A DNA stretch of 64,000 nucleotides from DASRDR01 sp963812945 [NCBI: uncultured Candidatus Rokubacteria bacterium] (GTDB taxonomy: Bacteria > Methylomirabilota > Methylomirabilia > Rokubacteriales): NCBI GenBank assembly GCA_963812945.1, contig CAWEXD010000008.1, positions 1 through 64,000 of the forward strand, read 5' to 3'. Shown piece by piece: positions 26,983 to 35,367 of this stretch. The notes beneath the pieces are model-generated. The model made no database searches. It was not told where the DNA came from and saw only the letters and a program-made list of their open reading frames with translations. The first letter of the stretch is position 1; each line of letters opens with the position of its first letter. The position numbers and the translations under genes were made by a program.

Positions 26983-27301
26983 AGGCCGCTCGCCATCCGC
27001 TTGCCGTGTCCGTTGGGCTGGTTCGCGGGGGTCCGACGTCGCTGTCCGACGGCGACCTGTGCCTGTACCGCGCGGTGCGGGAGGGACTCGGCAATGTCGG
27101 AAAGCACGCTGGACCAGTCAGGCGCTGGGGCCGCGTGCTTCCCCTCGGGGTTTGACGCGCCGTTCAGGGTCCTGCTGCCCAAGATGCTGCCCAAATAGCG
27201 TGAGAAGGAGTGACAAGGGGTGAGACCAGACTGTCGGGGCAGTAGCCGCAAGTGATGAATTCTGATGAGGAAGTGACATTTCGTGAGCCGCCGTAAGGAA
27301 A
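26983..27301. other. Island right end, no supported gene
   Basis: About 320 bases with no recognisable protein. A plus frame ends LLPKMLPK at 27196 and might be the tail of a lost gene. TGCTGCCCAAGATGCTGCCC resembles 10671-10688 near the intact tRNA. Confidence 0.4.
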
Positions 27302-27515
27302 TTCCCAAGCTGGACGTCGCCGGTTCGATTCCGGTCGCCCGCTCCAACGACGACGCGGGGTTGCGGGTCACCTGCAGCCCGCGTTCGCTTCGATGCTGCC
27401 CTTGTGCCCGGGTTCACGCTGAATATCGTCCATGTCTCCCGCGGGATCCGGTGCAGACGGACTGGGCTGGGCAGCTCCCTCGCCCCGGCGATGTCCAGGC
27501 TCGATGCTGGACTTC
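27302..27515 (+). repeat. tRNA-Gly 3' remnant plus duplicated flank, right copy
   Basis: 27302-27346 is identical to 45 bases of tRNA-Gly (10584-10628). About 170 bases after it match the flank of the middle copy, including a degenerate terminator-like hairpin and a CTGGAC inverted repeat. It marks the right border of the putative insertions. Confidence 0.75.
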
Positions 27516-27571
27516 ACCGGGAGAACGGTGCCGACCAACGCGGGCGGGTGGGGTAGGAGGGACCTTCGCCG

Positions 27572-27983
27572 TCAGGCGGCGTGCGGTGCGGTGAGCTCGA
27601 GCTGGATGTTGTCGGGGTCTCGGAACACCAGGATGTAGATACCGAACGCCGATCCGAGGTCCCGGATCTCGGAGTGAGGGACGCCCCGCTTGTCGAGGAT
27701 TCGGACGGCGTGCTCGAGGTCCGCGCGACCCGCCACCCCGAAGCTCAGGTGATCGAGGCCGATGCGGTTCTCGTCGAAGCGGGTCTCCCCGGATGGCCCG
27801 GGACGGATCGTGGTGGGGGCCGATGCCCAGGCCCACCTGGCCGTTACTGAGGAAGGCCCCGGGGTTGAGGTCCATCAGCTTCCTGAAGCCGAGCACATCG
27901 CTGTAGAAGGCGACCGCCCGGTCGACGTTGCTCACGGTTAGCCGGAAGTGATGGACGCCCTGGGTGGGGATGTGATCCGCCAT
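27572..27983 (-). CDS. VOC/glyoxalase-fold protein, one frameshift
   Basis: Small metalloenzyme of the vicinal-oxygen-chelate superfamily (glyoxalase, dioxygenase, fosfomycin-resistance relatives). From ATG 27983: IPTQGVHHFRLTVSNVDRAV with the first metal His, then FYSDVLGFRKLMDLNPGAF and QVGLGIGPHHDP. After an indel near 27800 it continues RIGLDHLSFGVAGRADLEHA, then FGIYILVFRDPDNIQLELTA with the terminal metal Glu. The length of about 137 residues is normal. The substrate is unknown. It begins the sequence beyond the island. Confidence 0.8.
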
Positions 27984-28067
27984 GGGGATGCCTCCCGCGT
28001 TGTCTCCGGTCCTGGGTGGGTCACTCTCTCCTCGTCCTGCGTGGTTGTCAAGCGCTTCGGTCCGATG

Positions 28068-28452
28068 CTAGGCGATCCACGGCTCCGTGAAGACGAAGAG
28101 CACGAGCCCCGTGTCGTTCTTGGCCGCCCCGACCTTCCAGTCGCTCGCGGCGCGCATGGTCCAGGGCGCGACGTCGCCCGTGGGCGGCCTGGCGTCCACG
28201 TAGATGACCAGCTCGAAGCGCGGATCGACGAGCAGCGCGCCGGCCCATTCGCGGGCGAACCGGGGCGAGACGAGCCCGACCCGGTCGACGAAGGCCTGGT
28301 CCGGCTGCGCCGGGGAAGGCGGGGGCCCGGGTGGCGCCGCACGCGAATATCAGAAGGAGGACCGCGGCGAGGAGGCCGAGGAGCGTCCAGCGAGCGATGC
28401 GGATCTGGCGCGGGGTGACCGTGGTCGATGGCGCGAAGGCGCGCCGTTTCAC
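28068..28452 (-). CDS. Small membrane-anchored protein with partial TPM-like domain, frameshifted
   Basis: GTG 28452 overlaps the MFS stop (GTGA). The N-terminus is basic with one helix, WTLLGLLAAVLLLIFACG, possibly a lipoprotein or signal anchor. After an indel near 28325 it reads FVDRVGLVSPRFAREWAGAL, then ASDWKVGAAKNDTGLVLFVF and ends EPWIA. The last block resembles the beginning of TPM (YgcG-type) domains, but the second half of that domain is absent. Function unknown; probably co-transcribed with the MFS carrier. Confidence 0.55.
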
Positions 28453-29726
28453 TGCTCGAGCACCTGGTCTGCCCGGCCGCGGTGACGCTCGTACCAGCGG
28501 GACATCATCTCCATCGCCGCCCACGCCGCGGAGGCGCTCGCGACCAAGGCCAGCTCCGCCGCGCGCCAGCCCCATCGATCCACCATCCACGCGAAGATCG
28601 TGGGTGACGCGGCGTTGACGAGCAGGATGGGGGTCGCAATCAGACCGAGCACCGCCCCGTAGCCGGTCGCGCCGAAGAGGGCCAGCGGCACGGCGCCGCG
28701 GACGATCGTGATCACGCCCTGCGACGCCCCCATGAGGAGCGTGAAGACGACGAGGGCGCTCAGGCTGCCGGCGGCGAAGACCAGCAGGACGAGGGACGCC
28801 GGCAGCACGCCGACGGCGATGCGGGCCACCGTCATCGCCCTGAGCTTCCGGCCGAAGGCGATCTCCACGACCCGGCCGCCGAACTGGGCCACACCCTTGA
28901 GCGACGCCACCCAGACCGCCGCGGCGGTGGCCAGGCCCGCCGCCTGGAGGAGCGGCACCAGCTGGACCGAGACCACGCCGAACACGAACCCGTTGAGCGA
29001 CATGATGAGGGCGAAGAGCGCGATGCCCACCGACCGGGCGCGTCCGTGGAGCGCCGGCCCTTCGGGGGCCTCCGCGGCGGCCCGCGCGGTGCCCTGGGCC
29101 GCGTCCACGGTCTCCCGGCGGGCGAGACCCAGCCAGTGAAGGGGCAGGCAGACCACGAAGTTGATCAGGGCGAAGAGGCCGAGCGTCTGCCGCCAGCCGA
29201 CGGCCTCGTTGACGAGATGACCGAGCACCCAGAACACCGAGGAGGCGAAGGCCCCGAACAGCGTCAGGTAGGAGATCGCGAGGCGTCCCCGCGACGGCGC
29301 CACCTGGACGAGGGCCGCGAACGCGGCGTCGTACAGGGTGAGCCGCATCCCGGCTCCGAGGTAGGCCCACGCCGCGAGATACGCGACCTGACTGCGCACG
29401 TGGGCCAGCGCGAACAGCCCCGAGGACAGAAGGAGGGTGCCGAGCGTCATCACGGCACGTCCGCCGTACCGGTCGATCGCGCGGCCGACCGTCGTCGACA
29501 CGAGCCCCATGGTGAGGAGGGCGACCGTGAAGCCGAGGAAGACGAACCCGCGGCTCCAGCCGGTGTCCGCGCTGATCGGGCCGGCCAGGACGCCCAGGCA
29601 GTAGAAGCTGGTCCCCCAGGCGGTGATCTGCGTGACGCCGAGCGCGCAGACGGCGGCCACCATCGGGTCGGTGAGCCATGTGCGCGATCGGCCGGGGAGT
29701 TCGGCGGGACGGAGGGCAGGGGTCAC
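28449..29726 (-). CDS. MFS transporter
   Basis: Twelve-helix secondary transporter, 425 residues, of the OFA/monocarboxylate-like style. The first helix is MVAAVCALGVTQITAWGTSF. The helix 2-3 loop carries VGRAIDRYGGRAVMTLG, the MFS motif A. Helices are evenly spaced, with a soluble mid-loop RRETVDAAQGTARAAAEAP. The C-half contains GVLPASLVLLVFAAGSLSAL and ends RHRGRADQVLEQ. The substrate cannot be told. Translation of the downstream TPM-like protein is probably coupled to it. Confidence 0.85.
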   Translation of the reverse strand: MTPALRPAELPGRSRTWLTDPMVAAVCALGVTQITAWGTSFYCLGVLAGPISADTGWSRGFVFLGFTVALLTMGLVSTTVGRAIDRYGGRAVMTLGTLLLSSGLFALAHVRSQVAYLAAWAYLGAGMRLTLYDAAFAALVQVAPSRGRLAISYLTLFGAFASSVFWVLGHLVNEAVGWRQTLGLFALINFVVCLPLHWLGLARRETVDAAQGTARAAAEAPEGPALHGRARSVGIALFALIMSLNGFVFGVVSVQLVPLLQAAGLATAAAVWVASLKGVAQFGGRVVEIAFGRKLRAMTVARIAVGVLPASLVLLVFAAGSLSALVVFTLLMGASQGVITIVRGAVPLALFGATGYGAVLGLIATPILLVNAASPTIFAWMVDRWGWRAAELALVASASAAWAAMEMMSRWYERHRGRADQVLEQ

Positions 29727-29768
29727 CGCGAGACGGGCCTCACCCGAGCAGGGCGAGCCCCGAGTCGG

Positions 29769-30182
29769 TTACGCGTACATCGGCCGGCGGTCGTTCAGGG
29801 CGAGCCAGCCGCGCCCCACTCGGTAGATGAACCAGAGCCCCACCACGGCGAGGGGCAGCCAGGCGATGATGATCCCGATTCCGAACGTGACCACGATGAA
29901 GAGCAGACAGAGGGCCACCCACAAGAGCCCGAACCAGAACGTCCGGATCTGCCACCGGAAGTGCGACTCGAGGAGCGTGCCGTGCGCCTCGCCGCGCTTC
30001 ACGTAGTTCAGGATGACCGCCACGATGGACGGCCACCCGGTGAGGAACGCGCCCACCACGGTGGCGGCGCCGACGATGCCGGTGACCAGACTGAAGGCGT
30101 GGAGCGCATAGATGATGTGCGTCACGCGGACCAGCGATGGCCGCGGCTCGGCATTGTCGTGAGCCGGCGACGAGGCGTTCAC
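29769..30182 (-). CDS. DUF4870-like membrane protein
   Basis: 137 residues with a soluble N-terminus (NASSPAHDNAEPRPSLVRV) and three to four helices: IIYALHAFSLVTGIVGAATV, FWFGLLWVALCLLFIVVTFG and IIIAWLPLAVVGLWFIYRVG. The amphipathic loop VILNYVKRGEAHGTLLESHF and the final IYRVGRGWLALNDRRPMY match the DUF4870 / 'TM2-like' small membrane proteins of proteobacteria. The function of these is unknown. Intact frame. Confidence 0.7.
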   Translation of the reverse strand: MNASSPAHDNAEPRPSLVRVTHIIYALHAFSLVTGIVGAATVVGAFLTGWPSIVAVILNYVKRGEAHGTLLESHFRWQIRTFWFGLLWVALCLLFIVVTFGIGIIIAWLPLAVVGLWFIYRVGRGWLALNDRRPMYA

Positions 30183-30269
30183 CGCTCCAGTATAGGGGAT
30201 ACCTGATGCGCGCCGTCTCGGTGCGGCCGACCGCCTGTGCCACTGCCGGCGGCCCGGAGCGAGCGCCGA

Positions 30270-31408
30270 TCAGAGCGGCCGGATGCCAGGCAGGTTGCGG
30301 AAGCGGTCGGCGACCGAGCCGGCCCGGGCGCTGGCCGAGCCTGTCGACCCCGCGCGACCGGAGTAGCCCGAGCCCCCGGCGACGCCGGATGGGCCCCGCG
30401 GACCCGAGCGCGCGCCCTCGCGCCCGGTGCCGCCCGCGCCGCCGCTGCCACCGCTCCCGCCCGAGCCCGCCGCGCCGGCAGGTCCCCCGGACACGTCAGG
30501 TCGGATCAGCCGCTCGAGCTCGGGGAATCGCGAGTCGTAGATGAGCTCGATGGAGCCCCCGTCTCCGCCTCTGCCGCCGTTTCCTCCCGGTCCACCTGAC
30601 CCCCCGGTCCCCCCGGGCCCCCCGGGCTTCCCGTGCCCCCCTGCCCCCCGCTCCCGCCGTCGCCACCGTCCCCGCCGGCCCCGCCCGGGCTCCCCCGCGC
30701 CAGGAGCGTGACCGACGCATCCGGCGGTGCCAGGAGGAAGTCGCTCTCGCTGCCCTCGATCCGGATGGCCAGCAGTCGGTTGTAGAACCGGGTCCGGACC
30801 AGCGTCGCGTAGGCGCGGAGGCGGGGCCCGTGACCCCCGTCGCCTCCTTCTTCACCCGGGCCGCCAGGCTCGCCGGGCTGCCCGACATAGCCGCGGAGGA
30901 ATCCCGGGTGTCCGCCGCGCCCGTGCCGCCCGCGGGCTCCCGGCGCCCCGATCCCCCCTCCCTCGCGGACACAGGCATACTCGGGCTCGAACCGGAGCGT
31001 CTCGCTGAATCGATCCGGCCGGTAGCGGAACGACGTCTGGATCTCGTAACCGCGCTCGACCGTGGCCAGCATGTCGCGCCGCGGGTGGTACCACCCCTGC
31101 TCGTCGACCGTCCCCTGGCCGCTGACGAAGACGAAGTTCCCGAAGTCCAGGAACCCGTTCCGCCGAGCCTGCCGGTCGCCGACCCAGGTCTCGAGGCGCG
31201 CGGGGCTGTTCTGATCCTCGAGCTTGGCCTCGACCCTGACCCACATCTGGACCGGCTCGCGCGGGCAGATCTTCTTCACGGGCCGCCGGATGTCCGCCTG
31301 CATGCTCACGACGTCGGCGCCTTGCAGGCTGACCGTGTTCTCCCCGACCAAGGACTTGTAGGCGGTGCACGCGCCGAGCGCGAGAACCAGGAGCCCGACC
31401 GTCGGCAT
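30270..31408 (-). CDS. Lipoprotein with collagen-like Gly-rich repeats, one frameshift
   Basis: ATG 31408 starts a lipoprotein signal PTVGLLVLALGAC, with the lipobox LGAC. The N-terminal domain of about 150 residues is beta-rich (VKKICPREPVQMWVRVEAKL, GWYHPRRDMLATVERGYEIQ). After VCREGGGIGAPGARGRHG-like sequence (here VREGGG) the protein becomes G-G-x and G-x-x tandem repeats. These are split by a conserved-looking insert FYNRLLAIRIEGSESDFLLA, and after an indel near 30600 by SIELIYDSRFPELERLIRPD. The end is RNLPGIRPL. It is probably an outer-surface protein. A further start at 31486 is possible but lacks a signal. Confidence 0.7.
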
Positions 31409-31601
31409 GGCACAGGACCGGCGGCGGCGCTCGGACCCGCAGATGAGACGGCTCGGCTCGTGACCCAGGGTGAAGCGTCGTCGCAAGGGCAGCTCCCCCG
31501 GAGCCCGCCGTCACCCAGGGGGGCCCGTTGCCGGCGTCGTCGCGCGGCGTCGCCGGAGCCTAGCGCGAGCCGTGGGTGGCCGACAAGGCCGCCCGCCGCC
31601 G

Positions 31602-32849
31602 CTACGCGTGCGCCACGCGCCAGCTGAGGCGCCGCAAGAGCCACAGCGCGATGCCCATGTTGAGGAGGTTCCAGGCAAACCCGTTGACGAACGCCGCCCG
31701 GTACGACTCCGTGAGATCGAAGATCGCGCCGGACATCCAGCCGCCGAGCGCCATGCCGGCGACGGTGGCCGAGAGGACCAGGGTGATCCGCGTTCCCGCC
31801 TCGGCCGGCGGGAAGTGCTCGCGCACGATCAGCGCGTAGCTGGGCACGATGCCGCCCTGTGACAGGCCGAACAGCGCCGACACGACGAAGAGCGAGAGGA
31901 GCCCGTCGAACGGGAGGTAGAGCAAGAGAGACAGAGCCTGCCCGCCGGATCCGAGGATCAAGGTCAGGAGCGGACCAATGCGGTCCGCCAGCCACCCGGA
32001 CGCCAGGCGGCTGACGACGCCGAAGCCGAGCATGACCGAGAGCATCTCGGCGCCGTGCGAGGTGCCGTGCCCCAGGTCGCCGCTGTACGCGACGATGTGG
32101 ACCTGGGGCATCGACATCGCGACGCAGCACGCGATTCCCGCGACCATCAGGAGCACCTGCAGCATGTTCGGCGACAGGGAGCGCGGCAGGCGTGTCGATG
32201 CGCGCGCGGCGGAGGCGGTCGTGCCATGCGTCACGGGCGACCGGCGGCGGAGCACGAGGGCGAGCGGGAGCATGGTCACCGCGCAGAACACGCCGATGCC
32301 CAGATGCGTCGCGCGCCATCCGGCGGTCTGCGTGAAGTGCTGCACGATCGGCGGCCAGATCGTCCCCGCCAGATAGCTGCCGCACGAGCAGATGGCCACC
32401 GCGAGCCCCCGGCGGCGCGAGAACCAGTGGGACGTGTCGGCGATCATCGGGCCGAACAGGGCCGAGCTGCCGAGGAAGCCGATCAAGAGCCCGTAGGCCG
32501 CCGTGAACTGCCACAGGCTGGTGGCGGCGCTCGCGCCGGCGTAGCCGAGCGCCAGCGCGGTCGCTCCGGCCACGACGGGCACGAAGACGCCGAAGCGGTC
32601 GGCGAGCCGTCCCATCAGGATCTGCCCGACCACGAACGAAACCATCGACATCGTGTAGGGCAGGGACGCATCGGCACGCGTCGCGGCGAACTCCGCCTGG
32701 ATCGCGGGCAGCACGACCACGGCGCTCCACATTCCCACGCTGCCGATCGTCATGATGAGGAGCGAGATTGCCAGCCGCAGCCACGCGTAGGGGGTTTCCA
32801 GCTCGGTGGGGGCGCTGGCGGAGGCGGGTGAATCCCGCTGGGCCGTCAC
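31602..32849 (-). CDS. MFS transporter, OFA-like
   Basis: 415 residues from GTG 32849. Twelve helices beginning LRLAISLLIMTIGSVGMWSA. MFS motif A appears as QILMGRLADRFGVFVPVVAG. The helix after it, GFLGSSALFGPMIADTSHWF, and SRRRGLAVAICSCGSYLAGT resemble oxalate/formate-type carriers. The C-half has RLASGWLADRIGPLLTLILG (second motif A) and the end is WLLRRLSWRVAHA. The literal open frame extends upstream to 34061 opposite the selenoprotein gene, but that extension has no membrane or family character. The substrate is unknown. Confidence 0.85.
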   Translation of the reverse strand: MTAQRDSPASASAPTELETPYAWLRLAISLLIMTIGSVGMWSAVVVLPAIQAEFAATRADASLPYTMSMVSFVVGQILMGRLADRFGVFVPVVAGATALALGYAGASAATSLWQFTAAYGLLIGFLGSSALFGPMIADTSHWFSRRRGLAVAICSCGSYLAGTIWPPIVQHFTQTAGWRATHLGIGVFCAVTMLPLALVLRRRSPVTHGTTASAARASTRLPRSLSPNMLQVLLMVAGIACCVAMSMPQVHIVAYSGDLGHGTSHGAEMLSVMLGFGVVSRLASGWLADRIGPLLTLILGSGGQALSLLLYLPFDGLLSLFVVSALFGLSQGGIVPSYALIVREHFPPAEAGTRITLVLSATVAGMALGGWMSGAIFDLTESYRAAFVNGFAWNLLNMGIALWLLRRLSWRVAHA

Positions 32850-33101
32850 GGGACGGTTGACATCGCGGCGGCAGGCGACCCAGCCATGGCCACATAGTCG
32901 CATCGACGATCCGTCAAGGAAAGGCCGTCCGGACCTTGCCGTCAGGATTTCGCAGGACGGCCCGGCAGCGTGGAGTTCTCCGACGGTCTCGGGCGCGAGC
33001 CCGTGCGTTCCGGACGGTGATAGGCTGAAGTGGCGGGGGGCGTACCAGCGGACCTTCGGCGCGAGGCACCGAAATCGGGATTCGAACATCAGGAGACACC
33101 C

Positions 33102-34205
33102 ATGGTGACGCTGTTGACGTCGGTGGGAGAGGTCGAGGCCCCGGAGGCGCGGGTCGAGGGCGAGCGGCTCTGGCTTCCGGAAGCGGAGCTCGAAGCGGCG
33201 ACCGGGTGGTCGATGAAGCCCGAGGGCCTCTGCCGCGGCAGCACGTGCGTGCCGATCCCGCCCGGCCGTCGATCGGAGTGGAGCCGCGCGGGCCGCGTCG
33301 ACGCCGCCGCGCTCTGGCGGCACCAGGGCAAGCCGGTCCTCCGCAGCGCGGCCGGTGACGTGTGGGCGCTCGGGGAGAGCGCGGGGGACCGCGGGACGGC
33401 GCTCGAAGCCTTGGAGGCGCCGGACTTCACGCTCCCGGACTCGGCTGGGCGGCTGCACTCCTTGTCCGACTACCGCGGGAAGAAGGTGCTGCTCGTGTCG
33501 TGGGCGTCCTGGTGAGGGTGCCGCCGCGACCTGCCCGTGTGGCAGGAGCTCTACGAGGAGCTGAAGGGCCGGGGCTTCATGGTGATCGCGGTCGCGCTGG
33601 ACAGCCGCGCCGGTGATCCCGAGAAGTGGATCGAGGCCGCTCGGCCGAGCTACGTGTCCCTGATCGACCGCGATCATCGGCTCGCCGAGCTCTACCACAT
33701 GGTGAACGTGCCGCAGGCGGTGTGGATCGACGAGCGAGGCCGGATCGTGCGGCCGACCGAGTCGGCGGGCGCCTACGAAGGCTTCCGCAAGATGGACCGC
33801 GCGACGCGGCAGATGCCGGAGGACGTCGCGAGGGTCACGGCCGACGCCAAGGCCACCTACGTCAGCGCGATCCGCGACTGGGTGCTGAACGGTCCCGCGA
33901 GCAAGCACGTCTTCGATCCCGAGGGCGCCCGGGCCCGCGTCACCGTCCCCACGGAGCGCGTCGCCCGGGCCCACACGGCGTTCCGGCTCGGGCAGTACCT
34001 GATCCGCAAGGGACATGCGGAAGAGGGCGACCGATGGCTGGCGGAGGCGAGCGAGCTCCACCCGGAGTCCTGGGCGATCTGGCGCCAGCGGGCCGCCGTC
34101 AACGAGGTGGGGCTGGCCTCGCCGCCGGCCTTCTGGGAGCGGGTCGACGCGCTCGGCGAGCGGCGGTACTACGCGCCCGTGGACATGGAGGGCATGCCGG
34201 GGTAG
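33102..34205 (+). CDS. Thioredoxin-fold (redoxin) selenoprotein with in-frame TGA
   Basis: 367 residues from ATG 33102 behind AGGAG. The N-terminal domain of about 110 residues carries GLCRGSTCVPIPPGR. The redoxin domain starts DFTLPDSAGRLHSLSDYRGK and reaches VSWASW. There TGA 33513-33515 (codon 138) is in frame, and the same frame goes on GCRRDLPVWQELYEELKGRG. Relatives have Cys at this position (WASWCGC), so Sec replaces the catalytic Cys. It continues NVPQAVWIDERGRIVRPTES and a helical tail with a TPR-like segment (FRLGQYLIRKGHAEEGDRWL). A hairpin follows the TGA. Likely a periplasmic or cytosolic peroxide or thiol reductase; no signal peptide. Confidence 0.85.
33530..33546 (+). promoter_or_regulatory. 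Bacterial SECIS hairpin of the redoxin gene
   Basis: CCTGCC pairs with GGCAGG (six pairs) around loop CGTGT. The loop starts 20 bases after the TGA and has G at position 2, as for the two Grd hairpins. Confidence 0.75.
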
Positions 34206-34218
34206 CCGCGGACACCTC

Positions 34219-34887
34219 TCAGCGGCCCGCGGTGTGCGCGCTCCAGTAGTGATGCGTCTTGGCGACCACCGTGATGACGCTCTTCACCTGGTCCTCCAGC
34301 GCGAAGCTCGAATCCGCGGGCACCAGGAGTCGCTCCTCGTCGCAGCGCGCCTCGACGTTCTCGAGGATGATCGTGGCGCAGAGCCACGCCGCCATCCTGG
34401 GCGACTCGCAGGTGACGGCCAGCCAGCCGGGCGCCGCCGGCTCGGAATAGAGGCCGGTCGTCTCCCAGATGCCCCGACGGATCTCCTCCACCGCGCCGGA
34501 TGGGTCGGGCGCGGCGTCCCCGCGGGCCCCGCCCGCGAGCGCGCTCTCCGATCCCCGGTGGGGCGGCCCGCCGAAGAGGGCCAGCTCGCAGAAGCTGGAC
34601 CACATGGCCCCCCAGTCGGGCCGTCCGTCGGACCGCCAGACGAAGGGCGCCGCGGACATGGGCGCCCCGGGTGCGACCGACTCCGGCTCGAAGACCTCGC
34701 GTCGACCCGCTGGGACCGCGCGGAGCGTCGCCGCCAGCCTCGCGTCCGCCTCGGGCGCCCCGTCGAGGCGCAGGAGCTCGACCGGACTTCCCAGGAAATC
34801 CGCGAGCTGGCGGCATTGCGCGCGCCAGTCGTCCAGGATCGTGTACGGAATGTCGACGGGGGACACGACGACCACTTGCGTGGACAA
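34219..34887 (-). CDS. Conserved-looking protein of unknown function
   Basis: 222 residues from ATG 34887, convergent with the redoxin gene and divergent from the FmdB-like gene. The N-terminus STQVVVVSPVDIPYTILDDW and the later WLAVTCESPRMAAWLCATI suggest an alpha/beta fold. Its acidic C-terminus includes FALEDQVKSVITVVAKTHHY. Cysteines occur at QCRQL, SSFCELA, VTCES, WLCAT and ARCDEE. No known family is recognised, and there is no signal or membrane helix. Intact frame and normal codon use support a real gene. Confidence 0.6.
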   Translation of the reverse strand: MSTQVVVVSPVDIPYTILDDWRAQCRQLADFLGSPVELLRLDGAPEADARLAATLRAVPAGRREVFEPESVAPGAPMSAAPFVWRSDGRPDWGAMWSSFCELALFGGPPHRGSESALAGGARGDAAPDPSGAVEEIRRGIWETTGLYSEPAAPGWLAVTCESPRMAAWLCATIILENVEARCDEERLLVPADSSFALEDQVKSVITVVAKTHHYWSAHTAGR

Positions 34888-34974
34888 GGCGCTCTCCTGG
34901 TTGGAGTACGATGGGACGATCAGCGTTGGCAGCGTCGGCAGCGTCCACAGCGTCGGCTTCGGGGAGCGAGCCTC

Positions 34975-35220
34975 ATGGCACTGTACGACTTCCGGTGTAG
35001 CGTTTGCGGGCTCGAGTTCGAGGTCTCACGGCCGATGGCGCAGGCCGCCGACCCCGCGTTCTGTCCGGTCGACGGTGCGGAAAGCCGGCGTTTCTTCACG
35101 ATGCCCATGACGTTCTCCAAGCCGAGCCCCGGCGGACGTCCTGCGCCGCCGGCTCCGGCCCGAGGCTTCCGCCACCACGGGCACAGTCACGGGCCGGGCG
35201 CGGGGTCCCACACCCACTGA
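34975..35220 (+). CDS. FmdB-type zinc-ribbon protein with His-rich tail
   Basis: 81 residues starting ALYDFRCSVCGLEFEVSRPM, the FmdB/CxxC_CXXC_SSSS start in which a CxxC binds zinc. The second half-site is odd: AFCPVDGAESRRFF has Cys-Pro-Val-Asp where the family has CPxCG, so one ligand is missing or replaced by Asp. The C-terminus is Pro-rich and then His-rich (RHHGHSHGPGAGSHTH), which suggests additional metal binding. FmdB-like proteins are thought to be regulatory, with poorly known function. Confidence 0.8.
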   Translation: MALYDFRCSVCGLEFEVSRPMAQAADPAFCPVDGAESRRFFTMPMTFSKPSPGGRPAPPAPARGFRHHGHSHGPGAGSHTH

Positions 35221-35367
35221 GAGCCGCCGTGCGGCCGGCCGAGCCGGCCCGGCTCGGTCTGGCGCTCGTCGCGCGGCCGGCCCGGGGCCAGTGTACACGG
35301 CGGGCCCGGCGCCCAGCCGACGGTCGCGTCCCCGGGCATGGCCGTTCGGGCGCGAGGTCGGGCGGAC

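Noticed and set aside
26983-27301. Integrase remnant at the right end of the island
   Set aside because: One frame ends LLPKMLPK, but no catalytic Arg-His-Tyr segments can be found.
32850-34061. N-terminal extension of the MFS carrier across the redoxin gene
   Set aside because: The extension is antisense to the selenoprotein and has no membrane or family features. The carrier starts well at 32849.
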